DNA of 23,661 bases from Candidatus Bathyarchaeota archaeon. GTDB lineage: Archaea > Thermoproteota > Bathyarchaeia > RBG-16-48-13 > GCA-020355125. The stretch is from NCBI GenBank assembly GCA_026014905.1, contig JAOZHK010000240.1, positions 1 through 23,661 of the forward strand, read 5' to 3'. A program made the position numbers and the translations under genes. Shown piece by piece: positions 7,935-15,331 of this stretch (its first letter is position 1; the number at the start of each line of letters is the position of its first letter). Under the pieces are notes generated by a model, which saw nothing but the letters and a program-made list of their open reading frames with translations, did no database searches and was not told the DNA's origin.

Positions 7935-8843
7935 CTACAAACGCCTCGATTCCGATCGGACTGCAGCTTGAATTGCCATATCAAGCGGTGTTAATGACAG
8001 ATTGAAATCGTTACATAGAGGCGATGGATCTCCAATCGAGTCTGATAACATGACATCGATTTCTTCTTGGGCGATTTCCATGACGTCTGATGCGTCTTGA
8101 AGCGGCACATGCTCAATGGTGTATTCGGGAAGGTCATATCCTTCCTTTTCCATTGTCACTGCGACGCGGTTAATGAGTTGAGTAAATGTAATGACCTCGG
8201 GACCAACCAGATCATAGATCTGATTTCGAGGTCCTTGCCCAGTAACCGCATGAATAAATGCCGTTCCTGCGTCTTGGACATAAATCGGTTGCATGGGGCG
8301 ATCACCTTGACCTGCTACTAGAACTTTCCCCTCGAGAATATCGTGAATGAGAAAAGGTATCAATTCGTCTCCAGGTCCCAAGATATATGAAGGGCGAAAA
8401 ATCACAAATGGGATCGGTTGGCTGCGACACATGGCTTCAATTTGATGTTTAGAAAGAAAATAACCGTTGGTTGCCCATGATTTCAGGCCATACTGGTCTA
8501 CCCCTAATCCAGAGGGTGTTACAAAATACTGTATTTCGCTGCGAAGAGCGCCGTTAAGTACTGTACGGGTTCCTTGAACATTTACCTCTTGAAATGAACT
8601 ATATCGCTCATTGACAATGCCCACTAAATGAAGTACTCCTTGGCATCCAGCGAATGCCTCAATAAGTCCGTCGACTCGAAGTTTCTGAACAGTTACAGGA
8701 ATGCCGCCATGAGCTTCAACTACTTTCGCAGCTTCAGTACGCCGAACAATGCCTTTAACCGTTAACCCTTCTTCCACAGCTTGACGTACACAATGGCGCC
8801 CAAGAAACCCATTAGCTCCTGTGATAGCTATTGACTTTACCAA
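7935..8843 (-). CDS. NAD(P)-binding SDR-type epimerase/dehydratase family protein (NDUFA9-like)
   Basis: This 302-residue Rossmann-fold protein belongs to the atypical/extended short-chain dehydrogenase class. The nucleotide site is GANGFLG at 9-15 and a YFLSK (YxxxK, Y128 and K132) follows PSGLG. FRPSYILGPGDE and the late PIYVQDAG are typical of the NDUFA9-like/complex-I-associated and sugar-epimerase-like groups. Substrate is unknown. The start is TTG at 8843 with a strong GGAAGGAG five bases upstream. It is the first gene of a two-gene unit with queC, two bases apart, but a functional link to deazaguanine synthesis is not established. TTTTTAAAAA near 8918-8928 might be its TATA region. Confidence 0.88.
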   Translation of the reverse strand: MVKSIAITGANGFLGRHCVRQAVEEGLTVKGIVRRTEAAKVVEAHGGIPVTVQKLRVDGLIEAFAGCQGVLHLVGIVNERYSSFQEVNVQGTRTVLNGALRSEIQYFVTPSGLGVDQYGLKSWATNGYFLSKHQIEAMCRSQPIPFVIFRPSYILGPGDELIPFLIHDILEGKVLVAGQGDRPMQPIYVQDAGTAFIHAVTGQGPRNQIYDLVGPEVITFTQLINRVAVTMEKEGYDLPEYTIEHVPLQDASDVMEIAQEEIDVMLSDSIGDPSPLCNDFNLSLTPLDMAIQAAVRSESRRL

Positions 8844-8848
8844 TCATA

Positions 8849-8856
8849 CTCCTTCC
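8849..8856 (-). promoter_or_regulatory. Shine-Dalgarno GGAAGGAG that selects the TTG start at 8843
   Basis: Read on the minus strand, GGAAGGAG ends five bases before TTG 8843. The ATG at 8847 nearby is out of frame. Confidence 0.75.
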
Positions 8857-9005
8857 TGACGTATACATTGCGCGAGCAGTTGTTATCTACGTGCAGAGTA
8901 CATTACGGCTTGGATTTTTAAAAAGGTAGTAGTTCCCAGATTCTACTTCTGTGAAGAGGAATAGGTGTTCTCGGTATTATCTATAACAAGGCTGTATAAA
9001 GAAGG

Positions 9006-9011
9006 AAAAAA
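9006..9011 (-). terminator. T-rich archaeal terminator after SSB gene
   Basis: On the minus strand, downstream of the SSB stop, CCTTTTTTCCTTCTTT contains T6 with no clear stem. Oligo-T tracts of this kind are sufficient for archaeal RNA polymerase termination. Confidence 0.4.
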
Positions 9012-9053
9012 GGATGTAAGGGAAAGAATGGCTTTGGAAATTAGTTTGGAATG

Positions 9054-9485
9054 TTAATAACGGCGTCCGCGATCGTATCGTCGTGGATATGATTGTCGTC
9101 GGCCACCATAGCCTCCGCCACCATAGGAACGTCGTTCCTGTTCATATTGGCGGTCAGACATATTGTTATCCACATTCGTTTCGTCGATGGCCTCTTCAGA
9201 AGGCGTTAGACTTCCAAAACGACCGGTATTCAGTCGCATGGAACCACGAAAGAGGTTCACATATCCATTGCGGACATCATAGATGTCTCCTTCACTCACT
9301 TCATCAATAGTATCGTCCCATAATGTTAAGAGGACAGCACCGGTCTCATCAGCGACTAAGGCTTCTGTCACTCGGTGGGATGAACCATCGCGTCGAGACG
9401 TGACTTCTCGAACAGGGTTAATAGATATGACCTTAACAGTCATATTGATACTTCGGGATCTAGGAGTTAACTCCTCTACTTTCAT
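9054..9485 (-). CDS. ssb: Single-stranded DNA-binding protein, single OB fold (crenarchaeal SSB type)
   Basis: This 143-residue protein binds single-stranded DNA during replication and repair. It resembles the Sulfolobus SSB in order and content: one OB fold at about residues 1-95 (INMTVKVIS, EALVADETGAVLLTLWDD with W56, EGDIYDVRNGYVNLFRGSMRLNTG), an acidic linker at about 96-113, and a Gly/Arg/Tyr-rich disordered tail to the end. The Sulfolobus tail is the part that contacts protein partners. The ATG at 9485 gives an N-terminus that aligns with known SSBs; TTG 9509 in frame would add eight residues without a Shine-Dalgarno. The gene is monocistronic, divergent from the dehydrogenase gene, and followed by an oligo-T tract. 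A general RNA/ssDNA-binding role is the alternative. Confidence 0.9.
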   Translation of the reverse strand: MKVEELTPRSRSINMTVKVISINPVREVTSRRDGSSHRVTEALVADETGAVLLTLWDDTIDEVSEGDIYDVRNGYVNLFRGSMRLNTGRFGSLTPSEEAIDETNVDNNMSDRQYEQERRSYGGGGYGGRRQSYPRRYDRGRRY

Positions 9486-9546
9486 GTATCTCTCTTCGAT
9501 TTCTGACAAAATCTACACACACATTTGAAATTTTGGTATTCAGATA

Positions 9547-9560
9547 CTAGCTAGCTAGCT
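9547..9560. repeat. CTAG tetranucleotide repeat (palindromic)
   Basis: CTAGCTAGCTAGCT lies in the gap between the divergent SSB and dehydrogenase genes. It is one of several CTAG-rich palindromic tracts in this window, and could extrude as a hairpin or bind a dimeric protein. Function unknown. Confidence 0.65.
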
Positions 9561-9673
9561 GACATTTAAATCCTTTCATTTCGCATGACCGGCAAGCATT
9601 CGTAGCTTTGACCTAGACCGCGATGCACTTTTATGCTATTATCTGGTTTCTTGTGATGAGGAGTTGATTTGTT

Positions 9674-10711
9674 ATGCCCATGATGCAGGCAGGAATATAT
9701 TATGGTCCATGTGATATTCGACTCGAAGACATTGTCATCCCCTCGATCGAATCCACTCTTGTCTTAATTGATACGAAATCATCTGGGATTTGTGGAAGCG
9801 ATCTTCATCGGTACTATGGCCGCTGGGATCAACCTACTACAAAAGTCGCCACTGGTCATGAACTCAGTGGAGTTGTAATCGAAGCAGGAGATCAAGTTAC
9901 AGGAATCGATGAAGGAGATCGGGTTTGCGCGGAATGTTTTTCGCATTGTGGCGTTTGTCGATTTTGTCGCGTAGGATTGTATAATCTCTGTGATGATATT
10001 CAATATCTCAGTCGCGTAGGTCCTGGAGGCTTTGCAGAATACGCGTTACTTGCAGGCACGTCGCTCTTCAAACTTCCTGATCAGGTCACATTTGAGGAAG
10101 GTGCATTGGTTGAGCCTCTTGCTGTGGCGTATCGCGCGGTGATGCAAGCTCAAGTGACTCCTTTAGATCGTGTAGCAATTCTTGGCGCAGGAACTATTGG
10201 GCTGCTCTGTCTTGCAGTAGCGAAGAGTATGGGTTTCCCTACCATAATTTCCGCTAAATATGAACATCAAGTGACATTGGCGGAAAAGTTTGGAGCTGAT
10301 CACGTGCTTCAGGCTGGGCTTCAGGACACGGCTCATGAAATTGATATTATTACTCATCATCGAGGTGTTGATAGTGTCATAGATACCATTGGTGCAGCTG
10401 AAACCTTCAGTGAGGCTACCCAAATTGTACGTAAAGAGGGGACAATTTGTTTAGTAGGTGGCTATACTAACTCACTCAATCTGTTCTTGGCTCCCATTGT
10501 CTCTAAAGAGCTTCATATTCGAGGATCTTGTTGTTATGGCTATGGTAGTTTGGAGAAAGATTTTGATGCTGCGATCACTCTTATCGCCACTAACCAAGTT
10601 GACGCTATCTCGATTGTCACTCACCGCTTTTTCCTTCAGGACATAGCGCATGCGTTTTCAGTTGCTGCTGATAAGACTACTGGATCGATTAAAGTTCTTC
10701 TCAACCAATAA
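9674..10711 (+). CDS. Zinc-dependent alcohol/polyol dehydrogenase (sorbitol/threonine dehydrogenase type)
   Basis: This is a 345-residue medium-chain dehydrogenase that oxidises a secondary alcohol or polyol with NAD(P). Catalytic zinc ligands are C40 (GICGSD), H62-E63 (GHE) and E147 (VEPLA). The structural zinc loop has C92, C95, C98 and C106 at normal spacing. The Rossmann motif is GAGTIG at 171-176. The pattern matches sorbitol, threonine and galactitol-type dehydrogenases; the true substrate is not decidable here. ATG 9674 follows GAGGAG (9658-9663) by ten bases, and TTTTATGCT near 9630 may be the TATA region. Together with the enolase-superfamily and amidohydrolase genes it hints at sugar-acid or polyol use, though they are not in one operon. 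Confidence 0.92.
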   Translation: MPMMQAGIYYGPCDIRLEDIVIPSIESTLVLIDTKSSGICGSDLHRYYGRWDQPTTKVATGHELSGVVIEAGDQVTGIDEGDRVCAECFSHCGVCRFCRVGLYNLCDDIQYLSRVGPGGFAEYALLAGTSLFKLPDQVTFEEGALVEPLAVAYRAVMQAQVTPLDRVAILGAGTIGLLCLAVAKSMGFPTIISAKYEHQVTLAEKFGADHVLQAGLQDTAHEIDIITHHRGVDSVIDTIGAAETFSEATQIVRKEGTICLVGGYTNSLNLFLAPIVSKELHIRGSCCYGYGSLEKDFDAAITLIATNQVDAISIVTHRFFLQDIAHAFSVAADKTTGSIKVLLNQ

Positions 10712-10776
10712 CCTCCATGGTCACGAAGAAAGTGATCCTAAAAGATTATTATCTATGAACGATATGAACAGAAGCG

Positions 10777-11133
10777 ATGAAATTGACTGAGCAATGGACC
10801 AATCAAAGCACAAAGATTTTGGATAAATTGGCGATGCTCTCTCAGGAAGAGAATCGCGATCGTTTAGCGATCATTAATGCTCTTATGTTGGCGTTAAATG
10901 CGATGGATCGGAGTGTCCAAGGTTGGCGGAAATGGATTCAAAATCTCGATTTTATGGCACGGTTCTCTGAAGATGAGTTGAAGGCGATTGAGCAGGGATT
11001 ATTGAAGTCGGTGCGTAACTTCATCGAGTATGATATCGATATTACCAAACAGTATCAAGATAAATTACCCCAGATGCGGTTGACTCGTCGTCGGAAAAGA
11101 AAGAAAGACAACGCGCGAGGAATGTATGCTTAA
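10777..11133 (+). CDS. DUF2153-like archaeal helical protein
   Basis: The 118-residue product is all-helical by composition, with a highly basic C-terminal tail (TRRRKRKKD). The central segment GWRKWIQNLDFMARFSEDEL followed by a second long helix resembles the archaeal DUF2153 family, whose function is unknown. The assignment is from motif memory. ATG 10777 has no strong Shine-Dalgarno. The gene lies 65 bases after the dehydrogenase gene on the same strand and could be co-transcribed or have its own promoter in the AT-rich gap. Confidence 0.75.
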   Translation: MKLTEQWTNQSTKILDKLAMLSQEENRDRLAIINALMLALNAMDRSVQGWRKWIQNLDFMARFSEDELKAIEQGLLKSVRNFIEYDIDITKQYQDKLPQMRLTRRRKRKKDNARGMYA

Positions 11134-11154
11134 CCGAGGGTTGTGTCGAAGTTC

Positions 11155-11835
11155 TTACTGGATGTAAACGGGCTGAACTCCGTATTGTTGATAGTAACTC
11201 TCTATCTTGTCAATGACTGTCTGCTCCGGCTGAAGTGAATTACACGCTCGAGTTAGCAGCACTCGTGCATCTGTTAGGAAGCTATAATCCACTTTATACG
11301 CATCCTTGAGAAGACGCTCAATCGTCCGACCATTATCGCGTTTTTCAAACCGGTAAACACAAACGATCACACCCTCAACTATGACTCCTAGCTCTTGAAG
11401 ACGTGGAATATGGCGCATGAATGAGCTGCCTGTCACAACCGTATCATCGACTAATACTACTCGATCGCCAGCATTGAGCGGGCCGATCGCGTATTTATGT
11501 TGGGGATTCCCATTAACCTTGTATTCTGAACGTAAAATCGTGGCGGGAATCTGAAACTTATCTTTGTAATCGATAAGTTCATTGACGCATTCGCCTAAGG
11601 GAATGGCGCTCATAGGTACTCCAAGAAATAGATCCGGTTGGAGATGATGGTTCTGGGCAAACTGGTACACATAATTGGCTAACTGCCGTTTTAAGAGTAT
11701 GTTTGAATAGAGTTTTTGTAGATTGGCATCCCACCAGCTCAGACGGCCACACTTTAATCGGATCGGTGTATGGTAAAACTCGACACAGTGATTAGAAATA
11801 AGAAAGTTCACATATTGGTCTTGGTCGAACGCCAT
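11155..11835 (-). CDS. Orotate phosphoribosyltransferase-like PRTase
   Basis: This is a type I phosphoribosyltransferase of 226 residues. The PRPP-binding motif VVLVDDTVVTGSS is at 126-138, and the segment before it (YAIGPLNAGDR) is typical. The N-terminal IRLKCGRLSWW (25-35) resembles the orotate PRTase hood motif LKSGRxSPY but with Cys for Ser and Trp-Trp for Pro-Tyr, and the flexible-loop region is unusual. It may be a genuine PyrE or a diverged paralogue for another base or salvage reaction. It starts at ATG 11835, with no clear Shine-Dalgarno, and is divergent from the flavin oxidoreductase across a 79-base AT-rich gap that must hold both promoters. Confidence 0.8.
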   Translation of the reverse strand: MAFDQDQYVNFLISNHCVEFYHTPIRLKCGRLSWWDANLQKLYSNILLKRQLANYVYQFAQNHHLQPDLFLGVPMSAIPLGECVNELIDYKDKFQIPATILRSEYKVNGNPQHKYAIGPLNAGDRVVLVDDTVVTGSSFMRHIPRLQELGVIVEGVIVCVYRFEKRDNGRTIERLLKDAYKVDYSFLTDARVLLTRACNSLQPEQTVIDKIESYYQQYGVQPVYIQ

Positions 11836-11914
11836 ATTCGATTATAAAACCGAATCTCTATTAATTAGCTTTATGAAACATTTTACGTAATTTTCAGATT
11901 GTTAGTGATGCAAG

Positions 11915-12838
11915 ATGAGTGTCATCAAGTTTGGTGCAGTATTAAACGAAGTATCGTCTATGTCGATTACGCCAGATTACCCACAGCTCCGTATGTTATG
12001 TCAACGATGTGAACAAATCGGTTTTGATTCTGCCTGGGTAATGGATCACCTCACATGGGGTCCATCGGATGCTGTATTTGAATGCTGGACGACGCTAACC
12101 GCGTTAGCCTGCGATACGACGAAGATCCGATTAGGCCCCTTTTTCCTCTGTAATAGTTATCGAAATCCTGCATTGGTAGCCAAAATGGCGGCGACACTTG
12201 ACCATATCTCGAATGGTCGATTGATTTTAGGTGTCGGGGCTGGTTGGAAAGAGGATGAGTACAAGGCTTATGGTTATATGTTTCCTGTACCACGCTTACG
12301 GATAGCTCAGTTAGAGGAGGGGCTTTCGATCATGAAACTTCTCTGGAGTGGGCAACCTGTAACATTCACAGGTACATATTATCATGTGAACAACGCGGTG
12401 TGTAGACCGCAGCCGCTGCGTAAAAGTGGAGTAGAGATCTGGATTGGAGGCGGGGGAGAAAAATATACTCTAAAAGTCTCGGCAAAACATGCGCAAGCCT
12501 GTAATTTTTCTGGTCGATCAACCAGTGTCGAGATATTCAAGCAGAAACTCGCAATTCTTCGCAGTCACTGCAACGATGTAGGACGAAACTTTGAGGATAT
12601 AATGAAAACAGTGACTTTGGAACTTGTCTTAGGAACTAGTATTGAGGACGCTAAACAGCGAGCAAGAAATGGTCCCCAAAGTCTTACAGCTGACACTCGC
12701 TTCGTTGGTACTCCAAGTCAATGCCTCACGTTTCTTCAAGAATACATAGATGCTGGGGCTTCATATTTTATGCTCCATCTTGAAGATCTTGTATCCTGTC
12801 TTGACCTATTTGAACGTGAAGTGATGCCATCATTTTAA
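11915..12838 (+). CDS. LLM-class flavin-dependent (F420-type) oxidoreductase
   Basis: This 307-residue luciferase-like monooxygenase-superfamily barrel is of the kind that in archaea commonly uses coenzyme F420. Diagnostic parts are FGAVLN near the start, SAWVMDHL (about 39-46), IRLGPFFLCNSYRNPALVAKMAATLDH split across the flavin site, GVGAGWKEDEY, a PQPLRKSGVEIWIGGGGE segment, and the C-terminal FVGTPSQC. Cofactor identity (F420 or FMN) and substrate are not readable from sequence. ATG 11915 is chosen with GTGATG eight bases upstream as a possible Shine-Dalgarno. Its stop is followed after about 20 bases by a CG-alternating tract. Confidence 0.9.
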   Translation: MSVIKFGAVLNEVSSMSITPDYPQLRMLCQRCEQIGFDSAWVMDHLTWGPSDAVFECWTTLTALACDTTKIRLGPFFLCNSYRNPALVAKMAATLDHISNGRLILGVGAGWKEDEYKAYGYMFPVPRLRIAQLEEGLSIMKLLWSGQPVTFTGTYYHVNNAVCRPQPLRKSGVEIWIGGGGEKYTLKVSAKHAQACNFSGRSTSVEIFKQKLAILRSHCNDVGRNFEDIMKTVTLELVLGTSIEDAKQRARNGPQSLTADTRFVGTPSQCLTFLQEYIDAGASYFMLHLEDLVSCLDLFEREVMPSF

Positions 12839-12859
12839 ACAATTCGATTGAAACGAATA

Positions 12860-12868
12860 CGCGCGCGC
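12860..12868. repeat. CG-alternating tract downstream of a gene end
   Basis: CGCGCGCGC lies in a 12-base alternating purine-pyrimidine run (12857-12868), with a second run at 12870-12877. It begins about 20 bases after the oxidoreductase stop. Confidence 0.6.
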
Positions 12869-12959
12869 TTGTGCACGAGAGAATGACTCGTGATTTCTAC
12901 TATGGATTTTGAACTCTGAAACATTTTAAGAATCTTATGCATAATTCCTGTCGATCTGC

Positions 12960-13220
12960 ATGTCACAAAAGCCTCGAAAACGGATTAATATCAAAGGACA
13001 TTATATGCAAGTCCGTCAACGTTCTACGGTTAAAGGAAATAAAGGCACAATACTAAGAAAGTGGCAACCCATTAAAGGAAAAAAACGCAAGTATCAATGC
13101 AACCTACTTCGCGAAAATCGATTACCAGGTTTCTGTAATCATAAACGAGCAGGCTATTATTGTCTCAAATACGTGGATTCACGCTATGCATGCCCCCATC
13201 TTACTCTCAGCTATCATTAA
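12960..13220 (+). CDS. Small basic Cys/His protein, function unknown
   Basis: The 86-residue product is rich in Lys and Arg, especially in the first half. Its second half carries C47, C59-x-H61, C68 and C78-x-H80, spaced as in a possible zinc-binding fold. I recognise no family. Basic charge plus metal ligands suggests nucleic-acid binding (inference). The ATG at 12960 has no obvious Shine-Dalgarno. It is likely a real gene: it fills the gap between two well-defined neighbours on the same strand and is followed by a hairpin-plus-T terminator at 13241-13277. A chance ORF cannot be excluded. Confidence 0.55.
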   Translation: MSQKPRKRINIKGHYMQVRQRSTVKGNKGTILRKWQPIKGKKRKYQCNLLRENRLPGFCNHKRAGYYCLKYVDSRYACPHLTLSYH

Positions 13221-13240
13221 AGCGTGAACATGCGCGAACG

Positions 13241-13277
13241 GAGAGCTTCTTCCGCGCTCTCAGTGAGCAATTTTTTT
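13241..13277 (+). terminator. Hairpin plus T7 terminator
   Basis: GAGAGC (13241-13246) and GCTCTC (13256-13261) pair around a 9-base loop, and TTTTTTT follows at 13271-13277 after a short spacer. The structure lies about 20 bases after the small basic gene and separates it from the next gene. Confidence 0.6.
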
Positions 13278-13282
13278 AAATT

Positions 13283-13290
13283 ACATATAC
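13283..13290 (+). promoter_or_regulatory. TATA box for a probably leaderless transcript
   Basis: ACATATAC is centred about 24 bases before ATG 13311, with no Shine-Dalgarno in between. That spacing puts the transcription start at or near the ATG, the arrangement of leaderless archaeal messages. Confidence 0.5.
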
Positions 13291-13310
13291 TCTATTGATA
13301 CTAGATTACC

Positions 13311-13715
13311 ATGGCAAAAATTCTAGATATTGAAGGCATAGGTCCTACTTATGCCCAAAAACTCACAGCCGAAGGAATCACAACCACTGACGCCCTTTTA
13401 GATGCGGGTGCAACCCCTAACGGACGCGAAGTGTTATCTGAAAAAACTGGTATCGCAGAGACTCTTATTCTGGAATGGGTCAATCTCGCCGACCTCATGC
13501 GAATAAAGGGTGTTGGCGAAGAATATTCAGATTTACTAGAAGAAGCTGGAGTTGATACCGTCGCTGAACTTGCAAGACGCAACCCCGAAAACCTGCTTGC
13601 CAAGATTCTTGAAGTCAATGCTGCGAAAAGTCTGGTACGACGAACACCTTTTCTCTCCTTTGTGACCTCATGGATCGAACAAGCAAAAGGTCTACCACGT
13701 AAAGTGGAGTACTGA
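13311..13715 (+). CDS. DUF4332-type helix-hairpin-helix protein
   Basis: The 134-residue protein holds two helix-hairpin-helix units. The first is at about residues 4-23 (DIEGIGPTYAQKL) and the second at about 62-81 (RIKGVGEEYSDLL), each with the GxG hairpin. This pattern matches DUF4332, a family related to DNA-binding HhH modules; some members are small stand-alone proteins of unknown function. DNA or RNA binding is likely from the fold, not shown. It appears to have its own promoter (TATA at 13283-13290) and a T-rich terminator immediately after the stop, so it is monocistronic. Confidence 0.85.
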   Translation: MAKILDIEGIGPTYAQKLTAEGITTTDALLDAGATPNGREVLSEKTGIAETLILEWVNLADLMRIKGVGEEYSDLLEEAGVDTVAELARRNPENLLAKILEVNAAKSLVRRTPFLSFVTSWIEQAKGLPRKVEY

Positions 13716-13717
13716 CC

Positions 13718-13738
13718 TTTCTTTTTTTCCCCTTTTTT
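13718..13738 (+). terminator. T-rich terminator
   Basis: Two T runs (T7 at 13722-13728 and T6 at 13733-13738) start within ten bases of the stop codon of the helix-hairpin-helix gene. Oligo-T without a stem is a normal archaeal terminator. Confidence 0.6.
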
Positions 13739-13781
13739 ACGATTTCCCCTGTTCATATTCTTCTAGGCAAGCACATACCGG

Positions 13782-15107
13782 CTATTGAAGTTCTCGATTT
13801 GCTAGGAAAAAGTTATATGCATTGTCATGAAGCAATCGTGATGCGATTTGAATTGCCTGGGGTATTGACATGATTCCTTCATCTACTTTGTCAGCTAAAA
13901 CTTGTGCGATATTTGCTCGAGCGAGGACGACATGTCCGTAGACGCCTTCAATGAATCTGTAATCCCCGCCAAAACCAAAGATCTTGTTGGATGGCACCGT
14001 GTCTAGCCATTCTGAGAGCGCATATCGTGCTCGTACTGGCGAGATCATATGGAGCCAACAGAGATCAATGTAAACGTTCTGAAAGTTTTTCGCGAGTGCT
14101 GCCAATTCACCGCTATATGGATACGCACCATGAAAGATATCGAAACGGATGTTTCGATACTCGCGGAACAGGTTTGTGAGAAGTGTTGGCTGTGAATTAG
14201 TAATAATGTTTTCATTTCCCTCTTGCAGACCAGTATGGATCTGAATAGGGAGTCCACATCTTGACGCGACTTGAATGATTCGGTGTACGAGGAAATCTTG
14301 AAGCGGTTTGCACTCTTCGAGTGAAAGGCTTGCTGAGATGTATTGATGACGGTTACCAATCATAACGCGTTCGAACGTCTCTTGATTGAAGATGTTAGTG
14401 AAGACTTCTTCAGCTTCATGATAGGTAACTTTATCGAATTTCAGCGTTCTCTGATATGCTAATCCAATTTTTATTCCTGCTATTCGCGGGTGCAGTCGAT
14501 TGATCTCCGATTCTAATGCTTGGATTAGATCATGAAAAGTATGGATTTGTTGTTGACAACGCTGTTCTAACATGTGAAGTTCGGGTTTACTTCGAACCAT
14601 GATGAAATCTCGAAATCGCATCACGGGCGCAAAAATGGAATAATCCATATGATCTAGTGGAGTTTCGGTCGAGTCGAGAATCACGTGTTCAATACCCGCT
14701 TTGTCACGTAATACCCAATTATAAAGGCCTGATTGATTTCGTTCAGCCATTCGTGAGGCAATCGTTTCATATGTTTGATCTGAGAGACCACTTACACTAT
14801 AAAGTCCTTGAACAGCTTTTTCGATCACTTGAGCATATCCCGTGTATCGAACATCGTCCCAGTAGGGAGCGAAGAGTGTCCACCGCGTTTCAAGAGGCAT
14901 CGAGGAATCCCGCAACACGGATAACTCGTTATACGACATTCCTGCGGATATCAAGTCCGACGACAAGTAATGAGCTAAAAAAGTTTGAAACAAGTCAGGC
15001 GTACAAGCTAAGCGTTCTTTTTCTTGGATCAGATGCTCATGGGTATCGATGATGTTTATTTGGGAAATCGCGTTGGAAAGCTGTTGAATGATACTTGACT
15101 CCGACAT
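13782..15107 (-). CDS. Amidohydrolase-superfamily protein, uronate-isomerase-like
   Basis: This is a 441-residue metal-dependent barrel enzyme. Visible ligands are H23 and H25 (DTHEH), H291 (IQIHTG), H326 (FHGAYP) and D382 (GFGGD). K213 (GIKIG) sits at the usual strand-4 position but its role is uncertain. The order and the GFGGDYRF ending resemble the uronate isomerase/amidohydrolase-2 group rather than ureases or dihydroorotases. It might hydrolyse a lactone or amide, decarboxylate, or isomerise a sugar acid. ATG 15107 is fixed by GGTGAT four bases upstream; a TTG at 15125 lies upstream of that site and is unlikely. No operon partner on its strand. Confidence 0.85.
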   Translation of the reverse strand: MSESSIIQQLSNAISQINIIDTHEHLIQEKERLACTPDLFQTFLAHYLSSDLISAGMSYNELSVLRDSSMPLETRWTLFAPYWDDVRYTGYAQVIEKAVQGLYSVSGLSDQTYETIASRMAERNQSGLYNWVLRDKAGIEHVILDSTETPLDHMDYSIFAPVMRFRDFIMVRSKPELHMLEQRCQQQIHTFHDLIQALESEINRLHPRIAGIKIGLAYQRTLKFDKVTYHEAEEVFTNIFNQETFERVMIGNRHQYISASLSLEECKPLQDFLVHRIIQVASRCGLPIQIHTGLQEGNENIITNSQPTLLTNLFREYRNIRFDIFHGAYPYSGELAALAKNFQNVYIDLCWLHMISPVRARYALSEWLDTVPSNKIFGFGGDYRFIEGVYGHVVLARANIAQVLADKVDEGIMSIPQAIQIASRLLHDNAYNFFLANRELQ

Positions 15108-15111
15108 AATT

Positions 15112-15117
15112 ATCACC
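15112..15117 (-). promoter_or_regulatory. Shine-Dalgarno GGTGAT that selects ATG 15107
   Basis: GGTGAT on the minus strand is four bases before ATG 15107 and decides against the in-frame TTG at 15125. Confidence 0.7.
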
Positions 15118-15331
15118 TTTTTCAATCACTTGTCTTTCTCCCCATAACAGAGTCAGAACTTAAAGGCTTTCCGTTGATCCTAAAAGACATTAACTAATAC
15201 ACAGGCTCAAATAATACCAGATTCATAATTCCCTCTACAAGCGCATGGCCAGCCTATGTTTCTTCAAGGAAGCATGCTATGAGGTTACTTTTTATAGGAA
15301 GCGATCTTGATTCGTAGCAGGGGCAACATAA

